Shown here: piece by piece, positions 1-5,247 of the stretch
How positions within the stretch are numbered: the first letter of the stretch is position 1
Layout: each line of letters starts with the position of its first letter
Source of the DNA: JBBQKI01 sp038326725
Lineage (GTDB): Bacteria > Bacteroidota > Bacteroidia > Flavobacteriales > Flavobacteriaceae
Reading direction: 5' to 3'
NCBI GenBank assembly: GCA_038326725.1
Contig: JBBQKI010000058.1
Coordinates: forward strand, 1 to 7,912
DNA length: 7,912 nt
The notes under the pieces: model-generated
The model's input: the letters and a program-made list of their open reading frames with translations, nothing else
The model's database searches: none
Told to the model about the DNA's origin: nothing
Translations under genes and position numbers: made by a program

Positions 1-647
1 AGAATTCGGGTGGAGAAACATTGGTAGTTCCAGTTGATATTATGGAAGAAAAATCAATAGAAAATGCTGTGCAAAGTATCATAACCACTTGGGGGCGTTT
101 AGATATTGCTGTGGCCAATGCTGGGTTTGGTGTTTTTGGAAGTATAGATAAGTTGACTGCAAAAGATTGGAACAGGCAATTACAAGGTAATGTCACCGGG
201 TTAGCCTTGACGGTAAAATATACCCTGCCACATTTGAAGCAAAACCAGGGTCGAATTGGTTTAGTGGGCAGTGTAGGAGCTTATCTTCCTAATCCTAATG
301 TTGGAGCCTATGGTGCCTCAAAAGCTGCTGTACATTCAATTGGTCTCACATTGCAGGTTGAATTAAAGGGTACCGGTGTGAGTTGTACTACCATACATCC
401 TGGATTTGTTGTGTCGGAGATTGCCAGAATTGATAATGAAGGCGTTTGGCATCCTGAACGTCTAGATCCACGTCCATCAAATTTAATGTGGCCAACGGAT
501 AAAGCTGCGAAAGTTATGGTGAAGGCCATAATGAAGCGAAGAAGAAATTATGTTTTCACAAACCACGGGAGAGTTTTTGTTTGGTTGCAGCGGTGGTTTC
601 CTGGCTTGTTGAGAACGATTGTTTCAAAAGGTCCAAAACCAGAATAA
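1..647 (+). CDS. Short-chain dehydrogenase/reductase (SDR), 5' end cut off by window
   Basis: C-terminal part of a classical SDR, an NAD(P)-dependent oxidoreductase family with a Rossmann fold; the substrate cannot be told from sequence. The frame is open to the left edge (residues NSGGET precede the TTG at 21), so the true start and the N-terminal TGxxxGIG cofactor loop lie outside the window and the TTG is not a real start. Visible SDR landmarks are the 'VDI' acidic segment, the NAG motif (codon 117-119 begins it), the catalytic serine in 'GSVGAY', and the catalytic Tyr-x3-Lys in 'YGASK' (Tyr codon 309-311). The 'HPGFV' segment after it is the usual PG motif. The C-terminus is basic and aromatic (KRRRNY, then WLQRWFPGLLR) and could lie against a membrane; that is inference. 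The gene ends about 50 nt before the first cassette-like spacer, with no clear terminator. Confidence 0.9.
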   Translation, partial: NSGGETLVVPVDIMEEKSIENAVQSIITTWGRLDIAVANAGFGVFGSIDKLTAKDWNRQLQGNVTGLALTVKYTLPHLKQNQGRIGLVGSVGAYLPNPNVGAYGASKAAVHSIGLTLQVELKGTGVSCTTIHPGFVVSEIARIDNEGVWHPERLDPRPSNLMWPTDKAAKVMVKAIMKRRRNYVFTNHGRVFVWLQRWFPGLLRTIVSKGPKPE

Positions 648-701
648 AAAAAGATAGGTCGTAATCTGACTGTAACCAATGAAAAAGGAAAGACGAACGC
701 A

Positions 702-900
702 CAACAGGCGGTTTGGCAATATGGCGGGACGACGAATATATTCTCAGCTTTTGTTCGGTAATCAGCTTCAGTTCCAGCAGACGAATAACATTGAGCAATG
801 GCATAAACAATGAACTTTTATTTATAAATTTAGCTTCGGTTACGGGCTGACGATTTTCAAATGCCACCACATCGCCAAGCCATACCGGTTGGAGGCAATA
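702..900. repeat. Cassette-like spacer 1 (imperfect inverted-repeat element)
   Basis: Non-coding spacer between the SDR and DUF4242 genes. Its ends pair: GGTTTGGC (710-717) with GCCAAGCC (874-881), seven Watson-Crick pairs and one G-T, flanked by CAAC (702-705) with GTTG (888-891). Inside, 722-727 can pair with 864-869 with one mismatch. Its right part is related to spacer 2: 827-848 and 1308-1329 match at 18 of 22 bases, all differences being transitions, and both are followed at similar distance by CGCCAAG and then a GTTGG end. The overall plan resembles an integron attC site, but the end does not fit the GTTRRRY core and no integrase is present, so the mechanism is unproven. Bases 648-701 show nothing recognisable. 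Confidence 0.6.
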
Positions 901-944
901 CCAAAAAACCAAATTAGTAGAAAATAAATTTAAAACTTAACATT

Positions 945-1217
945 ATGCCAAAGTATGTAATTGAAAGAGAAATTCCAGGTGCAGGCAAATTATCTGCCGA
1001 TCAACTAAAAGGTATTTCACAAACTTCTTGCGGAGTATTAAGCAACATGGGACCACAAATACAGTGGTTGCAAAGTTATGTGACAGGAGATAAAATTTAT
1101 TGTGTTTACATTGCACCTAACGAAGAAATGGTTCGTGAACATGCAAAGCAAGGAGGCTTTCCTGCAAACGCAGTAAGTGAAGTTATAACAATTATTGACC
1201 CGATAACAGCAGAGTAA
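945..1217 (+). CDS. DUF4242 domain small protein
   Basis: A complete 90-aa protein that I recognise as the DUF4242 family (Pfam PF14026): start 'MPKYVIEREIPGAG', central 'SCGVL...GPQIQW' and 'GDKIYCVYIAP', and C-terminal 'EHAKQGGFPAN' followed by 'IIDP'. The whole protein is essentially this one ferredoxin-like-sized domain. Some database entries call members nickel-binding, but no defined reaction is established to my knowledge, so no function is claimed. There is no signal peptide or membrane segment, suggesting a cytoplasmic protein. The ATG at 945 follows an A-rich stretch without Shine-Dalgarno sequence, usual for Bacteroidota, and gives the family's normal N-terminus. The gene is enclosed by two related spacers (702-900 and 1269-1380), so it looks like the payload of a cassette-like unit rather than part of an operon with the SDR gene. 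Confidence 0.88.
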   Translation: MPKYVIEREIPGAGKLSADQLKGISQTSCGVLSNMGPQIQWLQSYVTGDKIYCVYIAPNEEMVREHAKQGGFPANAVSEVITIIDPITAE

Positions 1218-1268
1218 TTTTGCGTTAAAAATTTGGGAGGCAAATCCATTGGGCTGGTAATATGAAGA

Positions 1269-1380
1269 CCTGCCCATAAAATTGAATTGGCTAAGATTCA
1301 TTTTTTTAATTTAGCTTTAGTCGCGGGCTTTACAAAGATTGAATTCTCCAACAACGCCAAGTCCACAACCGTTGGCAGGT
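1269..1380. repeat. Cassette-like spacer 2 (imperfect inverted-repeat element)
   Basis: Non-coding spacer between the DUF4242 and cupin genes. The outer arms CCTGCC (1269-1274) and GGCAGG (1374-1379) are exact reverse complements. The inner arms TTGGC (1287-1291) and GCCAA (1356-1360) also pair, with 12 and 13 nt between outer and inner arms on the two sides, a symmetric two-box layout. The segment 1308-1329 matches 827-848 of spacer 1 at 18 of 22 positions. The outer arm recurs after the cupin gene as CCTGCCAAC (1924-1932), the exact reverse complement of 1371-1379. The nearest reading is a recombination-site-like boundary between small gene cassettes; a transcribed hairpin or a decayed mobile repeat are alternatives. 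Confidence 0.6.
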
Positions 1381-1403
1381 ATGTAAAAAATAAATCAAAA
1401 TTT

Positions 1404-1781
1404 ATGCAATTAGATTGTACAGAGTTTGGAATGGTTATGACCATCCTGAAAACTTCAAAAGATACTGATGGTAAATCTTTAGAAATGGAATGGACACTTT
1501 CTCCAAAATCTGGAGGAACCCCAATTCATATTCATCCCGCTGCAATAGAAACATATGAAATACTAAGGGGAGAATTAGAAGTATTTAAAAAAGATAAATG
1601 GATTACGGCTAGGGTTGGGGAAAAAATAACAATTGAAAAGGGCGAGCCTCATACGTTTAAAAATACTACAGATGAATTTGTCCGGGTTTACAATACCCAT
1701 CAACCCGCAATGGATTTTGAGAATTTCTTTAAAGGCCTACACAAGTTTGCTAAAGCGGACTTGTTAAAAATGAGAAAATGA
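1404..1781 (+). CDS. Cupin domain protein, C-terminal tail lost to a frameshift
   Basis: Encodes 125 aa containing one complete small cupin (double-stranded beta-helix) domain. Motif 1 is seen around residues 38-55: a Gly, then H42-x-H44, E49 and a closing Gly. Motif 2 runs at about 72-86, with H83 and a final Asn. H42, H44, E49 and H83 are the expected metal ligands, so the domain looks intact. Small cupins have very varied roles and the substrate cannot be inferred. I chose the ATG at 1404 because the frame upstream of it (from a TTG at 1287) runs through spacer 2 and does not look like protein. After residue 122 the frame leaves family-like sequence and stops at 1779-1781, while the expected tail continues in the -1 frame to 1915. 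One more A in the A-run 1766-1770 would give a 170-aa product. Confidence 0.82.
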   Translation: MQLDCTEFGMVMTILKTSKDTDGKSLEMEWTLSPKSGGTPIHIHPAAIETYEILRGELEVFKKDKWITARVGEKITIEKGEPHTFKNTTDEFVRVYNTHQPAMDFENFFKGLHKFAKADLLKMRK

Positions 1782-1915
1782 ATTTTAAATCAATTGTTGG
1801 AATATCAACTCTTTGGACAAATTACTCAAAGGAAATAGTTTCAGTGAAGCCTCCTCCATTTGTTATGACAGCAATGGGAGTTTACGGAAGGTTAATAGGA
1901 ATGAATTTCAAATAA
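1766..1915 (+). pseudogene. Out-of-frame C-terminal tail of the cupin protein
   Basis: In the frame one base behind the cupin ORF, translation reads on without a stop from the A-run at 1766-1770 to TAA at 1913-1915. It gives a 48-residue tail that includes 'GISTLWTNYSKE', a 'VKPPP' turn and 'MGVYGRLIG'. This looks like the hydrophobic tail that follows the cupin domain in many related proteins (a Pro-rich turn, then a small hydrophobic helix with GRLxG), so it belongs to the gene upstream. It may be a mutation, a sequencing or assembly slip in the A-run, or a functional arrangement: ATG 1778-1780 overlaps the cupin stop TGA 1779-1781 as ATGA and could restart translation of a 45-aa peptide. 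The sequence alone does not decide between these. Confidence 0.7.
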
Positions 1916-1923
1916 AATACACA

Positions 1924-1932
1924 CCTGCCAAC
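1924..1932. repeat. Inverted copy of the spacer boundary, possible start of spacer 3
   Basis: CCTGCCAAC lies 8 nt after the cupin tail stop and is the exact reverse complement of GTTGGCAGG (1371-1379) just before the cupin gene. Its first six bases also match the left arm of spacer 2. The cupin gene is therefore bracketed by the same boundary in opposite orientation. No matching right end of a third spacer could be found further on. Confidence 0.45.
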
Positions 1933-2111
1933 ACCCGTATAAATTTCCCCATACACTTTCATCAATATACAAAAGATAATACTCTTCTCGATATTAAAGG
2001 GGAAAAAAGTAGGAAAACTTTTTTATTTCAAAATTTATGATAATTGTCACCCTTTACTGATTTTTATAACTATACATTTACACCCTGAAACAGCCCCAAA
2101 TCCGTTTTAGC

Positions 2112-2206
2112 CCTGAAACAAAGATACTTTCCTTAAGCAAAGATACTTTCCTGAAACAAGGATACTTTCCTGAAACAAGGATACTTTCCTAAATCAAAGA
2201 TACTTT
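2112..2206. repeat. Tandem repeat, five 19-bp units
   Basis: Five head-to-tail units of exactly 19 bp: 2112-2130, 2131-2149, 2150-2168, 2169-2187 and 2188-2206. The consensus is CCTGAAACAARGATACTTT. Units 3 and 4 are identical; the others differ by a few bases, mostly in positions 4-7, while GATACTTT at the unit end is constant. In units 1, 2 and 5 the core AAAG-N3-CTTT is an imperfect palindrome. A fixed period near two helical turns would put equivalent faces of the DNA in register, as in arrays of protein-binding sites or iterons. There are no unique spacers, so this is not CRISPR. Confidence 0.9.
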
Positions 2207-2259
2207 ATAGTATGTCATTGTAGTTTTTTAGACTTCCAATTGTTTGTTTATCTCAAATC

Positions 2260-2294
2260 GTTAAGAAGGGAACATTAAAATTCATCCCTTTAAC
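2260..2294. promoter_or_regulatory. Hairpin-forming dyad in upstream region
   Basis: GTTAAGAAGGGA (2260-2271) and TCCCTTTAAC (2285-2294) are reverse complements apart from a two-base bulge, around a 13-nt loop. No T-run follows on the + strand, so it is not a typical terminator. It may be an operator or an RNA hairpin in the leader of the downstream gene, or a weak stop for the cupin unit. Only the dyad itself is observed. Confidence 0.35.
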
Positions 2295-2302
2295 AAACTA
2301 AA

Positions 2303-2319
2303 GTATTAGTATTTAATAC
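2303..2319. promoter_or_regulatory. Operator-like palindrome GTATTA-N5-TAATAC
   Basis: A perfect 6-bp inverted repeat, GTATTA (2303-2308) and TAATAC (2314-2319), separated by 5 bp. Its size and symmetry fit a dimeric regulator's site about 150 bp before the secreted protein gene. In such AT-rich DNA it could also arise by chance. Confidence 0.3.
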
Positions 2320-2466
2320 AGTAAGTCAAAAAATAATTGAATTAAGGCAACTTTATTCATCAAAAAATTATAATTCTTTTTATACAGAAGGAAGGATTAT
2401 ATGTTGTGAAAGTTGCATTTGGACACGCTTATAACATTCAAACCATTAAAATAATAGCTACGAATT

Positions 2467-3891
2467 ATGAAAAATGTATATTTTAAAAGAGTAGGAATTA
2501 TTTTAATGGTTTGTTTGTTAACAGGCACTCTAGCAATATCGCAAGTAGGCATTGGAACTACGATCCCAGAGGCCTCCTCTATTTTGGATATACAGTCCAC
2601 ATCAAAAGGAATGATTATTCCTAGAATGACAATCACTGAAAGAAATGCCATCATAGCGCCCGCAAATGGATTGCAGATTTATAATACAACCAACAATTCA
2701 TCAGATATCTATAGCAATGGTGTTTGGAAATCTTTTTCATTTTCTGTAAACTCAAATCTAGTTTATGTTTACTCACTAGCAGACCTACCAACTCCAGTTA
2801 GTAGTGGTATCACATTAGATGCCACTAAAATGTATATTTTTTCTGGCATGGTTGATATTAGTCCAAATTATATTATGATGAATGGGGCAGGGGTTAAGGG
2901 TACCGATCCACAAAAGGATGGTGTCATGTCATCAGTTAGTGGAGCTGTTCTTCGAAGTACAAATACCAGTGTTTATATGGAAAGCTTTGCGGTAGCTCCG
3001 TTAAGTGGCGCTACCAAAGCTTATGATTTTTCAGATAGTACAGGTACTAAGTTTTGTAATCTTTTTTCTGGTTGTTCTGTTGTTGAAGTTGCGGGACCAT
3101 CTTTAGGAGTTGGTCAAATTTCAGGTTTTGAAGCCGTTACCTATGTAAAAAACTATTGGAATGTAACCGATGGTCTTAAATTAACGGGAAACATGGGTAA
3201 ATTTGCAGGCCAGTTGAATTACATGAAGGGCATTACAAGTGGCTCAGCCATCGAGTTTTTGTCGGGTCTAACTATTCAAGATGTCGATCTTTCAAGTAAT
3301 TACTTCTACTTTACAGGACAAACCGGTATTAAAGTAAATGCTGGTGCGACAGTAAATAGAGGCAGGTTAACAATTAATATGTTTCGAGGTGTAGGCACAC
3401 CTTTAAATGGTATAGATTCATTCACTAATGGATGGGTGATGAAACAAAACTCTGGAATACCAGACTCCAGAGCGTTTAGCTTTATTTATTTTAATAGTAA
3501 TTTAACGTCTACAACATTAACAACAATGGGGACTTTTTATAAAATTGCTGGAACAACAACTGTGGTTAACGAAAAGCGTTTTACAGCAAGCAATAATAGA
3601 ATTACTTATAAAGATGTAGAGCCCATTGTAGGGAAGATTTCGGTGGTTATAGGCGCAAAGGCGCCTGCCAATGATTCTGATTTTTCAATTGGTATTGCCA
3701 AAAATGGAACTATTATTACAGCACCTAAAGCTTCTATGGCTGCAGCCTCAAATAATCAGTCTTTTCAAATCACCTTAAATACCGAAGTAGATTTAGCCCT
3801 AGGTGATTATATCGAAGTTTTCATAGCAAAAAATAACACAAATACATCAACCATTATTGTTAATGAGTTGCAATTTAGAGTAAACGACTAA
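2467..3891 (+). CDS. Secreted phage-fibre-like protein with flavobacterial N-terminal module
   Basis: A 474-aa protein. Residues 1-25 form a signal peptide (basic MKNVYFKR, hydrophobic core, 'LAIS'), with likely cleavage before Q26. The mature start 'QVGIGTTIPEASSILDIQS' and the following 'KGMIIPRMT' and 'NGLQIYNTT' (to about 90) form a module common at the N-terminus of exported flavobacterial proteins. From 'YSLADLPTP' (about 102) to about 350 the chain is repetitive, Gly/Ser/Thr-rich and likely beta-helical. It resembles the shaft of phage and large-virus fibre proteins. Residues about 350-474 ('GTFYKIAGTTT', 'NNRITY', 'IAKNGTIIT', 'GDYIEVFIAKN') resemble the beta-sandwich head domain of such fibres. 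The role is unknown; surface adhesion or glycan binding is inference. No type IX sorting domain or lipobox is visible. It stands alone with long gene-free flanks. ATG 2467 is chosen because it gives the intact signal peptide. Confidence 0.75.
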   Translation: MKNVYFKRVGIILMVCLLTGTLAISQVGIGTTIPEASSILDIQSTSKGMIIPRMTITERNAIIAPANGLQIYNTTNNSSDIYSNGVWKSFSFSVNSNLVYVYSLADLPTPVSSGITLDATKMYIFSGMVDISPNYIMMNGAGVKGTDPQKDGVMSSVSGAVLRSTNTSVYMESFAVAPLSGATKAYDFSDSTGTKFCNLFSGCSVVEVAGPSLGVGQISGFEAVTYVKNYWNVTDGLKLTGNMGKFAGQLNYMKGITSGSAIEFLSGLTIQDVDLSSNYFYFTGQTGIKVNAGATVNRGRLTINMFRGVGTPLNGIDSFTNGWVMKQNSGIPDSRAFSFIYFNSNLTSTTLTTMGTFYKIAGTTTVVNEKRFTASNNRITYKDVEPIVGKISVVIGAKAPANDSDFSIGIAKNGTIITAPKASMAAASNNQSFQITLNTEVDLALGDYIEVFIAKNNTNTSTIIVNELQFRVND

Positions 3892-4124
3892 AGTTTTTAG
3901 GCTTTATATTATGGATGTCTAGCTAAAATTGAACTGACAAGTACGATTTCTGAACAATGTGAGCCAGCCGATTTAGGAAATAGAATATTAAAAATGTTTC
4001 GTTCGGAAATAACTGAACGGAAATAAAAAGACGTTTTATAATACCTATATGTAACATATACATCCCCATAAATTTTAACCCCTTCTAAATAGAATCGCCT
4101 CAAATTAACACTCCAATTAAAAAC

Positions 4125-4146
4125 CTTCAGTTCCTTTCGGAAGAAG
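4125..4146 (+). terminator. Possible weak hairpin terminator
   Basis: CTTC (4125-4128) and TTCC (4131-4134) pair with GGAA (4139-4142) and GAAG (4143-4146) around a TTTC loop, with a two-base AG bulge, followed by TTTTCTTT. It could end transcripts from the left before the rpoD promoter region. The stem is short and only half GC, so this is tentative. Confidence 0.3.
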
Positions 4147-4201
4147 TTTTCTTTCCACGCAACTTTTATAAAACAATTTCTTAAAAAACATTTAAAATTC
4201 C

Positions 4202-4242
4202 TGTAACCTTTTGTCACGTTTATACGTATAACCCTATACGTA
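4202..4242 (+). promoter_or_regulatory. Candidate rpoD promoter/operator: ECF-like boxes and TATACGTA repeats
   Basis: A perfect 12-bp palindrome TTATACGTATAA (4220-4231) includes TATACGTA (4221-4228), which recurs at 4235-4242, 14 bp further. TGTAAC (4202-4207) is followed after 17 bp by CGTA (4225-4228), the arrangement of many extracytoplasmic-function sigma promoters (AAC at -35, CGT at -10). If so, transcription would begin roughly 35-40 nt before the rpoD ATG. No housekeeping TAnnTTTG box is evident here. The palindrome and repeat are seen; promoter function is inferred. Confidence 0.4.
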
Positions 4243-4273
4243 AGCAAACTTTTTAAACTTCCGCATATCCTAA

Positions 4274-5137
4274 ATGAGACAACTCAAAATTACCAAGCAG
4301 GTTACCAACCGGGAAACTGCTTCATTAGACAAGTACCTTCAAGAAATAGGAAAAGTTGACCTAATTACCGCAGACGAAGAAGTAGAATTGGCACAACGCA
4401 TAAAAGCGGGTGACCAACGCGCTTTGGAAAAACTGACCAAGGCCAACCTGCGTTTTGTGGTTTCGGTGGCAAAACAATACCAAAACCAAGGCCTCACACT
4501 TCCGGATTTAATTAACGAGGGAAATTTAGGTTTGATAAAAGCCGCCCAACGTTTTGACGAAACCCGTGGTTTTAAATTTATATCATACGCCGTTTGGTGG
4601 ATTCGCCAGTCTATTTTGCAAGCTTTGGCCGAACAATCACGTATTGTTCGTTTGCCGTTGAACAAAATTGGCAGCATCAACAAAATCAATAAAATGTACG
4701 CCTATTTGGAGCAGGCCAACGAGCGCCCGCCCTCCGCTGAAGAAATAGCGAAGGAACTGGACATGACCATAAATGACGTAAAGGAATCTATGAAAAATTC
4801 CGGCCGCCACGTATCCATGGATGCGCCTTTGGTGGAAGGGGAGGACAGTAATCTTTACGACGTTTTGCGAAGCGGCGAATCTCCAAACCCGGACAGGGCA
4901 TTGTTGCACGAGTCTTTGCGTACCGAAATAGAGCGCGCTTTAGAAACCCTAACACCCCGTGAAGCGGACGTGATTCGGCTTTACTTTGGACTTGGCGATC
5001 AACACCCGATGACCCTTGAAGAAATTGGTGAAACATTCGATTTAACACGTGAACGCGTTCGACAAATAAAAGAAAAAGCGATTCGAAGATTGAAACACAC
5101 CTCGCGCAGTAAAATACTGATGACCTATTTGGGGTAA
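4274..5137 (+). CDS. rpoD: RNA polymerase primary sigma factor RpoD/SigA
   Basis: A 287-aa sigma-70 family protein of group 1/2 type that directs RNA polymerase to promoters. Region 1.2 covers about residues 17-50 ('DKYLQEIG', 'ELAQRIKAGD'). Region 2 covers about 52-122, including 'DLINEGNLGLIKA' for core binding and the aromatic melting/-10 segment 'FKFISYAVWWIRQSI' (100-114). Region 3 is about 131-205. Region 4 is about 214-275, with the -35-binding helix-turn-helix at about 247-274 ('TLEEIG...TRERVRQIKEKAIRRLK'). Region 1.1 and the non-conserved insert of proteobacterial RpoD are absent; a 287-aa length is normal for the housekeeping sigma of Bacteroidota, which recognises TTG/TAnnTTTG promoters. 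The ATG at 4274 gives the usual 'MRQLKITK' start. The gene is probably monocistronic: a terminator follows at once and promoter-like dyads precede it. Confidence 0.96.
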   Translation: MRQLKITKQVTNRETASLDKYLQEIGKVDLITADEEVELAQRIKAGDQRALEKLTKANLRFVVSVAKQYQNQGLTLPDLINEGNLGLIKAAQRFDETRGFKFISYAVWWIRQSILQALAEQSRIVRLPLNKIGSINKINKMYAYLEQANERPPSAEEIAKELDMTINDVKESMKNSGRHVSMDAPLVEGEDSNLYDVLRSGESPNPDRALLHESLRTEIERALETLTPREADVIRLYFGLGDQHPMTLEEIGETFDLTRERVRQIKEKAIRRLKHTSRSKILMTYLG

Positions 5138-5165
5138 ATTCCAAATCACAAAAATTTAAATTCAG

Positions 5166-5196
5166 AAAAAACCCGTTGAACATCCGGGTTTTTTTT
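5166..5196 (+). terminator. Intrinsic terminator after rpoD
   Basis: A 10-bp perfect stem AAAAAACCCG (5166-5175) / CGGGTTTTTT (5185-5194) with a 9-nt loop, running into eight Ts in all (5189-5196) then ATTTT. It lies about 28 nt after the rpoD stop. The A-run before the stem means it could also work in reverse, although no - strand gene needs it here. Confidence 0.88.
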
Positions 5197-5222
5197 ATTT
5201 TCACAACCTTTATCTTTTATCG

Positions 5223-5230
5223 TATTTTTG
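5223..5230 (+). promoter_or_regulatory. Candidate -7 box for rpe (TATTTTTG)
   Basis: TATTTTTG fits the Bacteroidota housekeeping -7 consensus TAnnTTTG and lies 17 nt before the rpe ATG at 5248, just after the rpoD terminator. A good TTG -33 element about 20 bp upstream is not evident (the region reads TTTTCACAACC), so the assignment is moderate. Confidence 0.45.
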
Positions 5231-5247
5231 CACAAATCCTCAAAACG

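Larger units (their letters stand above)
1933..2466. other. Long gene-free region before the secreted fibre-like gene
   Basis: About 530 bp of AT-rich DNA with no convincing coding frame; the 75-codon frame at 1813-2040 overlaps the cupin tail and resembles no protein I know. It contains a 19-bp tandem repeat array (2112-2206), a partial related unit near 2083-2092 (CCCTGAAACA), and two dyads (2260-2294 and 2303-2319). I saw no clear flavobacterial promoter (TTG, about 20 bp, TAnnTTTG) at a sensible distance before the ATG at 2467, though one would be expected somewhere here. Confidence 0.6.
3892..4273. other. Gene-free region between the fibre-like gene and rpoD
   Basis: An AT-rich stretch of 382 bp. 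A 112-codon frame on the - strand (3909-4247) resembles no known protein and I regard it as chance. Contents seen: a weak stem CGTTC/GAACG (4000-4004 and 4015-4019) overlapping a 9-nt direct repeat CGGAAATAA (4004-4012, 4018-4026); a small hairpin at 4125-4146; and the rpoD upstream elements at 4202-4242. No convincing terminator follows the fibre-like gene directly. Confidence 0.6.

Noticed and set aside
556..912. 118-codon frame on the - strand across the SDR end and spacer 1
   Set aside because: It overlaps a clear SDR gene and then reads through spacer 1; frames like this arise from the repeat-like spacer and the product resembles no family I know.
702..1380. Canonical class-type integron attC sites
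   Set aside because: The right ends (GTTGGAG, GTTGGCA) do not fit GTTRRRY exactly and no integrase gene is in the window; only a cassette-like resemblance is claimed.
1287..1403. N-terminal extension of the cupin frame from a TTG at 1287
   Set aside because: These codons fall within spacer 2, which is shared with non-coding spacer 1; the ATG at 1404 gives a sensible cupin start.
1813..2040. 75-codon + strand frame after the cupin
   Set aside because: It overlaps the out-of-frame cupin tail, starts at a TTG, has unremarkable composition and resembles no known protein.
2112..2206. CRISPR array
   Set aside because: The units are contiguous 19-mers with no unique spacers, and no cas genes are present.
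3909..4247. 112-codon - strand frame between the fibre-like gene and rpoD
   Set aside because: It covers the rpoD upstream dyads, shows no domain or signal peptide, and has a composition expected from AT-rich non-coding DNA.
4339..5204. Several - strand frames opposite rpoD
   Set aside because: They are shadows of a strongly conserved sigma factor gene and encode nothing recognisable.
5176..5247. Longer rpe start with a hydrophobic leader
   Set aside because: It begins within the rpoD terminator hairpin and is absent from the family; the ATG at 5248 matches standard Rpe length.
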